9,045 nucleotides of DNA from positions 1-9,045 of the forward strand of contig URQG01000064.1 in NCBI GenBank assembly GCA_900549895.1, given 5' to 3'. The position numbers were made by a program, and so were the translations under genes. The notes beneath the pieces were generated by a model, which was not told the origin of the DNA, did not search any database, and worked only from the letters and a program-made list of their open reading frames with translations. Below, in pieces: positions 1 through 6,217 of this stretch. The stretch is from an uncultured Lachnobacterium sp. (lineage in GTDB: Bacteria > Bacillota > Clostridia > Lachnospirales > Lachnospiraceae). Numbering within the stretch: the stretch's first letter is position 1; every line of letters begins with the position of its first letter.

Positions 1-56
1 CAGGAGAAATATTCGCCAAATAAGATAAGGATGTGGATATTAGATTTGAACCATTT

Positions 57-63
57 GGGGAGG
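57..63 (+). promoter_or_regulatory. Ribosome binding site deciding the lexA start
   Basis: GGGGAGG lies 8 bases before the ATG at 72. The same frame is open further upstream to a GTG at 33, but that start would add 13 residues unlike LexA and has no comparable Shine-Dalgarno sequence. The ATG at 72 is therefore chosen. In the remaining upstream bases I see no convincing promoter and no inverted GAAC-type SOS box. Confidence 0.8.
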
Positions 64-71
64 ACAATTTT

Positions 72-689
72 ATGGCATACGGTAAAATTACAGATAAACA
101 AAGAGAAATATTGGAATATATTAAGTCAGAGATTCTAAATAAAGGATATCCGCCGACGGTTCGCGATATATGTGAAGCGGTCAAGTTAAAGTCAACCTCT
201 TCTGTGCACTCTCATCTTGAGACTCTTGAAAAAAATGGATATATTCGTCGTGATCCGACAAAGCCTCGTGCAATTGAAATTGTAGACGACAACTTTAATT
301 TGACAAGACGGGAAGTCGTGAATGTTCCTATGATTGGTCGTGTTGCAGCAGGTCAGCCGATTCTGGCCGTCGAAAATATCGACTCTTATTTCCCAATTCC
401 GGCAGAATTTATGCCAAATGCCGAGTCTTTTATGCTTCGCGTTCAGGGAGAAAGTATGATCAATGCAGGTATATTTGACGGAGATAATATCCTGGTTGAA
501 AAATGTGATACTGCACATAACGGAGAAATGATTGTTGCATTGGTTGATGATTCTGCAACCGTAAAGACATTTTATAAAGAAGACGATCATATCCGCCTTC
601 AACCGGAAAACGATTCTATGGATCCGATTATTGTTCCGGATTGCAAGATCCTTGGCAAGGTATTCGGTGTATTTCGTTTATTCCCGTAA
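72..689 (+). CDS. lexA: LexA, SOS-response transcriptional repressor
   Basis: LexA represses DNA-damage genes. RecA bound to single-stranded DNA triggers its self-cleavage. The product is 205 residues, the usual Bacillota length. Residues 1-70 form the winged helix-turn-helix DNA-binding domain (GKITDKQREILEYI, then PPTVRDICEAV and SSVHSHLETLEKNGYI). The C-terminal S24-type peptidase domain shows the Ala93-Gly94 scissile bond in GRVAAGQP, the nucleophile Ser128 in VQGESM and the general base Lys165 in ATVKTF. All autoproteolysis elements are intact. The gene stands alone on the plus strand and faces the rsfS end of the ribosomal block. LexA usually represses its own gene, but no operator is visible in the 71 bases upstream. 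The start follows a strong Shine-Dalgarno sequence. Family assignment is secure. Confidence 0.97.
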   Translation: MAYGKITDKQREILEYIKSEILNKGYPPTVRDICEAVKLKSTSSVHSHLETLEKNGYIRRDPTKPRAIEIVDDNFNLTRREVVNVPMIGRVAAGQPILAVENIDSYFPIPAEFMPNAESFMLRVQGESMINAGIFDGDNILVEKCDTAHNGEMIVALVDDSATVKTFYKEDDHIRLQPENDSMDPIIVPDCKILGKVFGVFRLFP

Positions 690-704
690 GTCCCCTTTTC
701 AAAT

Positions 705-741
705 AAAAAAAACAGCCTCGAAGCAATTCGAGGCTGTTTTT
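705..741. terminator. Bidirectional intrinsic terminator between lexA and rsfS
   Basis: A perfect 12-bp stem (711-722 with 727-738) is closed by a GCAA tetraloop of the stable GNRA class. An A run (705-712) precedes it and a T run (737-741) follows, so either strand gives a GC-containing hairpin followed by U residues. It lies in the 63-base gap between the converging stop codons of lexA (689) and rsfS (753) and can serve both transcripts. Confidence 0.95.
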
Positions 742-752
742 AGAATAAAGCA

Positions 753-1091
753 TTACAGTTCTACAATTTTTCCGTCTCTCCAGATTCTCTCGAGATCATA
801 GAATAAACGATCCTCTTTTGAGAATAAATGAACAATAATATCCTGATAATCCATCAAAATCCAGGTTGACTGATTATTGCCTTCGATCTGTTTTGCATGC
901 AGACCGGCTTTATATAATGCTTCATCAACTGCATCCTGCATCGCGGTCAGCTGGTTTTGATTACTTCCGTTTGCAATAATAAAATAATCAGCAATAGAAG
1001 ACACACCGGTAATATCAATCACTGTAACGTCTTCTGCTTTCTTATCTTCCAGCGCTGCAACCGCTGCCTTTACAATGTCTAATGTTTCCAT
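753..1091 (-). CDS. rsfS: RsfS, ribosomal silencing factor
   Basis: RsfS (YbeB/Iojap family; YqeL in Bacillus) binds uL14 on the 50S subunit and blocks subunit joining, lowering translation under starvation. The product has 112 residues, a normal full length. Recognisable family segments are the N-terminal helix LDIVKAAVAALEDKKAEDV, the core VIDITGVSSIADYFIIANG and the region around GNNQSTWILMDYQDIIVHLF, ending in RLFYDLERIWRDG. Its ATG overlaps the 3' end of yqeK by 13 bases, and AAGGAG (1097-1102) sits 5 bases upstream inside yqeK, so translation is probably coupled. It is the last gene of the minus-strand block, directly before the shared terminator. In many Bacillota an LCP/LytR-type gene separates yqeK from rsfS; here there is none. 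Confidence 0.96.
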   Translation of the reverse strand: METLDIVKAAVAALEDKKAEDVTVIDITGVSSIADYFIIANGSNQNQLTAMQDAVDEALYKAGLHAKQIEGNNQSTWILMDYQDIIVHLFSKEDRLFYDLERIWRDGKIVEL

Positions 1092-1666
1092 GGTTGCTCC
1101 TTCCCAAATTGCTTATAAAACTCATAAGTTAATTGTGTTGCCGGATCAATGGAACCTTTGCGGTTATTAAGATAATGAAGTGTGTCGTAGAGTATTTCCG
1201 CAACACCCTGATCAAGATCATGAAATGCTATCTCACGAATCTCCTCGAGGTGCGGCGCTTCTTTGCGTTGAGGTTCAATATAATCAGCAATGTAAATAAT
1301 TTTGTCAAGGATACTCATGTCCGGCTCACCGGTTGTGTGCACCTTAATTGCATGGAGAATATCCGTATCGGTAACTCCATACTGTTCTTCTGCTAAAGCC
1401 ATACCCGCCTTGGCGTGAAGTAATCCAGGATTATCCAGCTCAATCTGTGTCATCCGAATATGATGTTCTTCACAAAGCCGGATTTTTTCAGACGTTGGAA
1501 GACACTTGGCGCAATCATGTAAAAGTCCAGCCAGCATCGCTTTCTCAATCGGATAGTGATTGGCCATAGCCAGACACCCCGCAGTATACATGACACCTTT
1601 CGTGTGTTCATAACGGTCTTTATCCAGTGTTTTCTTTAGCTTTTTGCGTATTTCATTTTGTTCCAT
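1079..1666 (-). CDS. yqeK: YqeK, HD-domain bis(5'-nucleosyl)-tetraphosphatase
   Basis: YqeK-family HD-domain proteins hydrolyse Ap4A symmetrically to two ADP in Gram-positive bacteria, a role also assigned to the unrelated ApaH in Proteobacteria. The 195-residue product carries the metal-binding HD pattern: His21 (YEHTKGV), His50-Asp51 (AGLLHDCAK), His84 (LLHAKAG), His110 (KVHTTG) and Asp128 (IADYIEP). The IADYIEPQR motif is typical of the family. It follows nadD by 20 bases and overlaps rsfS, the order seen in Bacillus (nadD-yqeK-rsfS). A weak GGAG lies before the ATG. Pairing with nadD makes metabolic sense, because NadD and Ap4A both handle adenylated nucleotides. The activity is inferred from the family; identity as YqeK is firm. 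Confidence 0.93.
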   Translation of the reverse strand: MEQNEIRKKLKKTLDKDRYEHTKGVMYTAGCLAMANHYPIEKAMLAGLLHDCAKCLPTSEKIRLCEEHHIRMTQIELDNPGLLHAKAGMALAEEQYGVTDTDILHAIKVHTTGEPDMSILDKIIYIADYIEPQRKEAPHLEEIREIAFHDLDQGVAEILYDTLHYLNNRKGSIDPATQLTYEFYKQFGKEQPWKH

Positions 1667-1686
1667 AATCAGCTCCGTACAAGATC

Positions 1687-2289
1687 TTATTTCGTGTACA
1701 AATGATGCTCGCGGATATACGCAAGCACGCCGTCCGGAAAGTCTTCTTCCACGGGCGTTTGATCAAGCAGATTTTTTCGGATCTCCGTAGAGGAAACCGG
1801 GTATTCATTACACTTGATCGGCCGGATATCGGCAGAATAAAGTTCATTTAACTCTTGTATCTTGTCCATGAGTGCAGTACTGTTGTACGGTTTACGTGGC
1901 ATTACAAGAATTGTACAAAGTTTAGTTATAATCTCAGGGTAGACCCAGCGATCAAAATAATCCAATGAATCGCCTCCCATAATAAAGTAAAAACGATCCT
2001 CAGAATACTCTTCATTTAATTTCTGGAGTGTCCGATATGTGAAACTTCGTTCATCAGAATCAATTTCAACTCGTGAAACCTTAAGACGAGCATCCGCATG
2101 CGCTGCAATCTCACACATACGATACCTATGTTCCGCGTCTGTCATTGCTTTCTCTTCCTTATTCGGCGAATGTCCTGCCGGGATCAGCCATACCTGATCT
2201 AAAGCAAATTCCTTACATGCCGCCAAAGCCATATGAACATGTCCGTTATGGATCGGGTCAAACGATCCTCCTAAAATTCCAATCTTCAT
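1687..2289 (-). CDS. nadD: Nicotinate-nucleotide adenylyltransferase NadD
   Basis: NadD transfers AMP from ATP to nicotinate mononucleotide, giving deamido-NAD, an essential step in NAD synthesis. The 200-residue product begins KIGILGGSFDPIHNGH, containing the nucleotidyltransferase GGSFDP loop (7-12) and the HxGH signature (14-17). IMGGDSLD (103-110) and VSSTEIR (165-171) are the other conserved substrate-binding motifs. Length and motif order match bacterial NadD. The ATG lies only 4 bases after the yhbY stop without a clear Shine-Dalgarno sequence, so it is probably translated by coupling. It sits between yhbY and yqeK, as in the Bacillus yqeH-aroE-yqeI-nadD-yqeK-rsfS cluster. Confidence 0.97.
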   Translation of the reverse strand: MKIGILGGSFDPIHNGHVHMALAACKEFALDQVWLIPAGHSPNKEEKAMTDAEHRYRMCEIAAHADARLKVSRVEIDSDERSFTYRTLQKLNEEYSEDRFYFIMGGDSLDYFDRWVYPEIITKLCTILVMPRKPYNSTALMDKIQELNELYSADIRPIKCNEYPVSSTEIRKNLLDQTPVEEDFPDGVLAYIREHHLYTK

Positions 2290-2293
2290 ACTA

Positions 2294-2584
2294 TTATTCC
2301 GGTAATTTGATCTTCGGATTCTTCTTTGCCGGGCGATAAAAAATCATCTTCTTACCGATAACTTTTACAACCGTACTGTGTGTTCGTTCTGCGATCACGT
2401 TGGCAATCTCCTTTGGATCATCAATACAATTCTTAAGAACCGATACTTTGATCAGCTCTCTTTTTTCTATTGCTGCATCAAGCGCCTCGATAATTTCCGG
2501 CGTCAGAGATGCTTTTCCAATCTGAAAGATCGGATCAATGGAGCTTGCAAGGCTTCCAAGATAAGCACGCTGCTTGCTGTTCAT
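2294..2584 (-). CDS. yhbY: YhbY-type CRM-domain RNA-binding protein
   Basis: This is a single-domain CRM (chloroplast RNA splicing and ribosome maturation) protein that associates with pre-50S particles; the Bacillus name is YqeI. It has 96 residues, the usual size. The N-terminus (MNSKQRAYLGSLASSIDP) leads into the conserved loop FQIGKASLTPEIIEALDAAI. The strands ELIKVSVL and TVVKVIGKKMIFYRP follow, giving the IF3-C-like fold. An AGGAGG immediately after the obgE stop (spacing about 8) drives translation. Placement between obgE, a 50S-assembly GTPase, and nadD supports the ribosome-assembly role. The exact RNA target cannot be read from the sequence. Confidence 0.94.
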   Translation of the reverse strand: MNSKQRAYLGSLASSIDPIFQIGKASLTPEIIEALDAAIEKRELIKVSVLKNCIDDPKEIANVIAERTHSTVVKVIGKKMIFYRPAKKNPKIKLPE

Positions 2585-2596
2585 AGTATGGTCCTC

Positions 2597-3880
2597 CTAC
2601 TTGTAATAGTCAAATTCATTATAGTACATGCGAACGGTATCGCCGTCCTCGATGCCCATCTCTTCAAGTTCTTTGAGAATACCTTGTTCTTTCAGGAACT
2701 TCTGGAAGAACAGATAGCCTTTTTCCGAATCAAGATTTGTATAACCGAGCATCTTCTCAATCTTTGGTCCTTCGACAACGAAAGCGCCATCATCCGCACG
2801 TTCAATCGTATATGGCTCATCCTTGAAGAAATGCAGTGCCGGATCAAATTCCTGCTCATATACAACCGTTTCTTTCGGACACTTAGCCAAAAGTTCACGC
2901 ACATAGAATAAAAGTTCACGCACTCCCTGTCCGCTTACCGCAGAAATCGGATAGACTTTGATACCGTCTTTCTCGAACTCGTTGCGAAGGCTTGTGATAA
3001 TTTCATTTTCATCTCCGTAGATCGCATCGATCTTGTTTGCGGCAATTACCTGAGGCTTTTTGAGCAGTTCGGGATTATATGCTTCCAGTTCCTTATCAAT
3101 CGCCTTAATGTCCGCAATCGGATCACGACCTTCGGTTCCTGCCGCATCAACAATATGAATGATCACCTTAGTACGTTCGATGTGTCGCAGGAACTCGTGA
3201 CCAAGTCCGACCCCATCCGACGCACCTTCGATCAGTCCTGGGATGTCCGCAATCACAAATCCGTTGCCATCCTCCATATCCACTACTCCGAGATTCGGCT
3301 GTAAGGTAGTGAAATGGTAGTTGGCAATCTTAGGTTGTGCGTTTGTTACACGCGAAAGGAATGTAGATTTACCGACATTCGGAAAACCTACCAGTCCGAC
3401 ATCTGCGATCACTTTCAGTTCAAGCATAACTTCAATTTCAATTGCATCCTGTCCCGGCTGTGCATATTTCGGTGCCTGCATGGTAGAAGTCGCAAAATGC
3501 TGGTTACCAAGTCCGCCACGACCGCCTTTTAAAACAACCTGGCGACGATTTTCACCGGACATATCCGCAATGACTTTCCCAGACTCCGCATCCTTAATGA
3601 CCGTTCCTTCCGGGACCTTCAAGATCAGATCCGCACCATTCTTACCGTGACAGTTCTTTTTACCGCCTTCCTGTCCAGGTTCTGCGGCAAATTTGCGACG
3701 GTGACGATAATCGGTAAGCGTATTAAGTCCCTCATCCACGAGGAAAATAACGTCTCCGCCCTTTCCGCCGTCTCCGCCATCCGGACCACCGTCCGGAACA
3801 TATTTTTCGCGGCGGAAGGAAACATGTCCATCTCCACCTCGACCTGATTTAATAATAATTTTTGCACGATCTGCAAACAT
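2597..3880 (-). CDS. obgE: ObgE/CgtA, 50S-assembly GTPase
   Basis: Obg is an essential GTPase that binds the 50S subunit late in its assembly and senses (p)ppGpp. The product has 427 residues, nearly identical in length to Bacillus Obg. Residues 1-158 are the glycine-rich Obg fold (SGRGGDGHVSFRREK; GGPDGGDGGKGGDV; KGGRGGLGN). The G domain follows: G1 GFPNVGKST (165-173), G2 Thr191-Thr192, G3 DIPG (212-215), G4 NKID (282-285) and G5 SA (313-314). Residues from about 340 form the C-terminal OCT domain ending in the acidic IEDGDTVRMYYNEFDYY. The start ATG has AGGAAG upstream. Only about 25 bases separate this start from the rpmA terminator, leaving no room for a standard promoter, so expression probably depends on readthrough. 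Confidence 0.98.
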   Translation of the reverse strand: MFADRAKIIIKSGRGGDGHVSFRREKYVPDGGPDGGDGGKGGDVIFLVDEGLNTLTDYRHRRKFAAEPGQEGGKKNCHGKNGADLILKVPEGTVIKDAESGKVIADMSGENRRQVVLKGGRGGLGNQHFATSTMQAPKYAQPGQDAIEIEVMLELKVIADVGLVGFPNVGKSTFLSRVTNAQPKIANYHFTTLQPNLGVVDMEDGNGFVIADIPGLIEGASDGVGLGHEFLRHIERTKVIIHIVDAAGTEGRDPIADIKAIDKELEAYNPELLKKPQVIAANKIDAIYGDENEIITSLRNEFEKDGIKVYPISAVSGQGVRELLFYVRELLAKCPKETVVYEQEFDPALHFFKDEPYTIERADDGAFVVEGPKIEKMLGYTNLDSEKGYLFFQKFLKEQGILKELEEMGIEDGDTVRMYYNEFDYYK

Positions 3881-3905
3881 AAATGTTCTTCCTCGCCATG
3901 ATTAC

Positions 3906-3940
3906 AAAAATCCCCCGGCTAAAATCAGTCGGGGGTTTTT
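3906..3940 (-). terminator. Intrinsic terminator/attenuator after rpmA, before obgE
   Basis: Bases 3912-3920 pair with 3927-3935 (five G-C pairs, then three more pairs around one mismatch on the minus strand). On the minus strand the stem is followed by a T run (3906-3910) after one A. It begins two bases beyond the rpmA stop. Since obgE starts only 25 bases later, it probably acts as a partial terminator between the ribosomal protein genes and obgE. Confidence 0.85.
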
Positions 3941-3941
3941 A

Positions 3942-4229
3942 CTACTGGTTATCTACTGGATATACAGAAGCCTGCTTCTTGTCTTTTCCAACTCTCTCGA
4001 ATCTTAATACACCATCTACTAATGCGAATAATGTATCATCTCCGCCGATACCTACGTTCACACCTGGACGAATCTTGGTACCACGCTGTCTGTAAAGAAT
4101 GTTTCCAGCCTTTACGAACTGTCCGTCTGCTCTCTTAGCTCCTAATCTCTTGGACTCGGAATCACGGCCGTTCTTTGTAGAACCAACTCCCTTTTTATGA
4201 GCGAAAAACTGAAGGTTCATATTTAACAT
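3942..4229 (-). CDS. rpmA: Ribosomal protein bL27, with Prp-cleaved leader
   Basis: bL27 is a 50S protein whose N-terminal tail reaches the peptidyl-transferase centre. The product has 95 residues. It begins MLNMNLQFF followed by AHKKGVGSTKNGRDSESKRLG. The first nine residues match the Bacillota/Staphylococcus leader ending in LQFF, which must be removed before Ala10 for a functional ribosome. The body (RLGAKRADGQFVKAGNILYRQRGT, then HPG-like PGVNVGIGGDDTLFALVDG) is standard L27. Its Shine-Dalgarno AGGAGG (4238-4243) lies inside the last codons of prp, 8 bases before the ATG, which couples the substrate to its protease. The terminator follows directly. Confidence 0.98.
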   Translation of the reverse strand: MLNMNLQFFAHKKGVGSTKNGRDSESKRLGAKRADGQFVKAGNILYRQRGTKIRPGVNVGIGGDDTLFALVDGVLRFERVGKDKKQASVYPVDNQ

Positions 4230-4232
4230 GTC

Positions 4233-4559
4233 TTACACCTCCTTGAAATCAAGAATGATAAACTCATTCCCATAGTCATTTTGTATTCCTTGTAAGCCCA
4301 GAATCATGGATTCTACGAGAAGCTGCGCATCATGATCAGCCACCTCTTCAAATGTAAAATCAATCAATCCGGATTCCTCTTCCGTATCCAAATGAAACGA
4401 AGAAGTTGTAAGTGCATCAATAGAATTGATCGTATTGATCACAAGAGCTGAAACCCCTGCACATATAATATCACTTCCACTCTCTGCATATCCCGAATGA
4501 CCGATGCAACGAAAACCCGTCACATCCTCATGATTCTGATAAATCGTTATAGTAATCAT
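4233..4559 (-). CDS. prp: Prp, ribosomal-processing cysteine protease
   Basis: Prp (YsxB family) cleaves the N-terminal extension of L27 in Bacillota and related bacteria and is required for ribosome assembly there. The product has 108 residues. The catalytic dyad is visible as His21 in IGHSGYAESGSD and Cys33 in IICAGVSAL. The flanking glycines and the GHxGYA spacing are those of the family. The gene lies between rplU and rpmA, its invariable location, and rpmA carries the matching LQFF leader. An AGGAA (4567-4571) lies 7 bases upstream of the ATG in the 17-base gap after rplU. Its stop codon is 3 bases before the rpmA ATG. Confidence 0.96.
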   Translation of the reverse strand: MITITIYQNHEDVTGFRCIGHSGYAESGSDIICAGVSALVINTINSIDALTTSSFHLDTEEESGLIDFTFEEVADHDAQLLVESMILGLQGIQNDYGNEFIILDFKEV

Positions 4560-4576
4560 ATAACAATTCCTATCGA

Positions 4577-4885
4577 TTATCCATTAATCTTTTCAATCTT
4601 AACCTGGGTGAACGCCTGTCTGTGACCGTTCTTCTTATGATAACCGGTTTTTCTCTTGTACTTGTAAACGATTACTTTCTTACCTCTGCCCTCTTTAACG
4701 ACAGAAGCTTCAACAGTTGCTCCGGCTACCGTTGGATTTCCAACCTTCATCTCGTCGCCAGAAACTGCTAATACCTGATCAAAAGTAACCTTCTCACCAG
4801 CCTCAACTCCAAGCTTTTCAATGGTAATGATATCGCCTTCGGATACTTTGTACTGTTTACCACCTGTTGCTATAATTGCGTACAT
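4577..4885 (-). CDS. rplU: Ribosomal protein bL21
   Basis: bL21 binds 23S rRNA in the 50S subunit. From the ATG at 4885 the product has 102 residues, the same length as Bacillus L21, beginning MYAIIATGGKQYKVSEGD. The frame is open to 4906, but the extra residues are unrelated and would swallow the Shine-Dalgarno sequence. Conserved blocks include the KVTFDQVLAVSGD region, VGNPTVAGATVEASVV and the basic KRKTGYHKKNGHRQAFTQVKIEKI near the C-terminus, which is the L21 signature. It is the first gene after the promoter and leader and heads rplU-prp-rpmA. Confidence 0.98.
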   Translation of the reverse strand: MYAIIATGGKQYKVSEGDIITIEKLGVEAGEKVTFDQVLAVSGDEMKVGNPTVAGATVEASVVKEGRGKKVIVYKYKRKTGYHKKNGHRQAFTQVKIEKING

Positions 4886-4970
4886 ATGGCACCTCCTATT
4901 TATCATTACTCGCCAGTTACGGTGTTTTCCTATTAAAAAAGCAAAACTTCTACCTCACTGTGCGGCATAC
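4886..4970 (-). ncRNA. Structured 5' leader of rplU, candidate L21 autoregulatory leader
   Basis: The predicted transcript has about 85 untranslated bases before rplU. In them I can pair, from outside inward, CGC with GCG (4962-4964/4911-4913), CAGT with ACTG (4957-4960/4914-4917), GGT with ACC (4952-4954/4921-4923) and GTTTT with AAAAC (4943-4947/4924-4928). This gives one long hairpin with small internal loops (GA and AGAA on one side, GTA on the other). An L21 leader RNA family upstream of rplU is known in Bacillota, and position and size fit. Membership was not tested with a covariance model. Confidence 0.6.
4891..4897 (-). promoter_or_regulatory. Ribosome binding site deciding the rplU start
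   Basis: AGGAGGT lies 5 bases before the ATG at 4885 and excludes the longer in-frame start at 4906. It lies outside the leader hairpin, 14 bases downstream of its foot. Confidence 0.85.
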
Positions 4971-4976
4971 TAGAGT

Positions 4977-5005
4977 ATATTAGCATACTCGTTTCTTATC
5001 GTCAA
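4977..5005 (-). promoter_or_regulatory. Strong SigA-type promoter for rplU-prp-rpmA
   Basis: On the minus strand TTGACG (-35, 5000-5005) and TAATAT (-10, 4977-4982) are separated by exactly 17 bases. A TG sits at the extended -10 position (TGCTAATAT). Transcription would start near 4970. It lies in the rng-rplU gap, so the ribosomal protein genes can be transcribed independently of the upstream radical SAM and RNase G genes. Confidence 0.85.
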
Positions 5006-5020
5006 TACTTTTGTCCAATT

Positions 5021-6217
5021 TTATTGTAAAATTTCCCGTAATGATTTATACACTTTCTTACGTGTCAGTTCTACCAGACCAAGCTTTGTAATATCAATAA
5101 AATTGGCAGGAACGGTATCTTTTTTTAACTCTTGTTTGATACAGGCAATCAATTGATCCTTTTGTTCCTGTGACTTTAAATTGATAAAATCCACGATGAT
5201 CATGCCGGAAATATTGCGTAATCTGAGTTGCCTTGCAATTTCTCTTGCAGCTTCAAGATTGATTGCCAAAAATGTATCTTCTTTTCGAGACTGATTCTTG
5301 CCACTGTTGACATCAATCACCGTCATCGTTTCAAGCGATTCGATGATAATATTCGCACCGGAGGCAAGCCATACCTTTGCACTTAATAATTCCTCCATAT
5401 TACCGCGAATGTGATACAGGGTGGATAAACTGACAGTGTCGTCTTTATAAAGCTTTAAAAGCCCGTTCTCGCGAAGCTGCGGCAGATATCCGGCAATCTC
5501 TTCATACAATGCCGGACAATCTGTGTCGATGCGATCAATCCTTGAGAAATCCTGTGTTTTCAAACGCGCAAGATACCCCGGAACATTACGGTAAAGCAAC
5601 GATCCGGCGGTCTCATGGACCCCGGTCTGCTTCAGTTTCTTATAGACCTCCTGTACCTCGGTAATATCTTCACGAAGCTGCTTTTCATCGACCGAAGCGG
5701 CATTTGTACGAAAAACAAGACCGTAACCTTCCTCTTCATGTCCTGCACAACACTCTTTTGCAATAGAAAGGAGCTCCTTTGCACGCGCATCATTGATTTT
5801 TTTTGATGCGCCGAGTGTTGTATTTGCCGTTGTAAGAAAACAGTAATGTCCGTGAAGTGTCAGTTTGGTACTGACAACAGGGTCTTTTGTCTTAACAGCG
5901 TCTCTTGTCACCTGCACAAGGATTTCATCGCCTTCACAAAGGCGCTTTGTATCAGATTGCTTTTTGGCGTAAACCGGTGCCTGCAGATCATTCAGCGGCA
6001 GATAACATTTTTGTCCGTTTGCGATACGAACAAACGCTGCCTGAATATTCGGAACGATCCTCTCAACAAAGCCGACATAAATATGGTCGAGAAGCATCTG
6101 ATCCTCCGGTTCAAACATCTGCACATCAACAAGCTCACGCTGTTCATCCATCATAAGATAGGCAGTATATTCTTTTCGATTATGCTCAAATGCAGTAATA
6201 ACCAGACGATTCATCAT
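5021..6217 (-). CDS. rng: Ribonuclease G/E family endoribonuclease, short form
   Basis: RNase G/E enzymes cut single-stranded AU-rich RNA and take part in rRNA maturation and mRNA decay. The 398-residue product has an S1 RNA-binding domain at about 38-119 (YVGFVERIVPNIQAAFVRI, CYLPLNDL). Further motifs are the 5'-sensor region (GYGLVFRTNA, 164-173) and the DNase I-like catalytic core, with Asp302 in VIDVNSGKN and Asp343 in MIIVDFINL, equivalent to the E. coli RNase E pair D303/D346. It ends soon after KLGLVELTRKK. The CPxC zinc-link and small dimerisation domain of E. coli RNase G (489 residues) are absent. Its ATG shares one base with the stop of the DUF2344 gene (TAATG), so translation is coupled. 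A second ATG follows immediately; either may be used. Confidence 0.92.
   Translation of the reverse strand: MMNRLVITAFEHNRKEYTAYLMMDEQRELVDVQMFEPEDQMLLDHIYVGFVERIVPNIQAAFVRIANGQKCYLPLNDLQAPVYAKKQSDTKRLCEGDEILVQVTRDAVKTKDPVVSTKLTLHGHYCFLTTANTTLGASKKINDARAKELLSIAKECCAGHEEEGYGLVFRTNAASVDEKQLREDITEVQEVYKKLKQTGVHETAGSLLYRNVPGYLARLKTQDFSRIDRIDTDCPALYEEIAGYLPQLRENGLLKLYKDDTVSLSTLYHIRGNMEELLSAKVWLASGANIIIESLETMTVIDVNSGKNQSRKEDTFLAINLEAAREIARQLRLRNISGMIIVDFINLKSQEQKDQLIACIKQELKKDTVPANFIDITKLGLVELTRKKVYKSLREILQ

Noticed and set aside
1..3. Residual mosaic-end bases (CAG) at the contig start
   Set aside because: Three bases cannot distinguish adapter from genome.
1..23. Possible tail (GEIFAK then stop) of a gene upstream of lexA
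   Set aside because: Only six codons are visible, which is too few to support a gene call.
192..602. 136-residue minus-strand open frame opposite lexA
   Set aside because: It is fully antisense to lexA, Cys/His-rich by chance, with no recognisable domain.
2378..2911. 177-residue plus-strand open frame opposite obgE and yhbY
   Set aside because: It is antisense to two well-supported genes, has no family motifs and an unnatural composition. It is a shadow frame.
2889..2923. 14-base direct repeat AAAAGTTCACGCAC, copies offset by 21 bases
   Set aside because: It lies inside obgE and encodes two VRELL helical segments seven residues apart, so protein sequence explains it.
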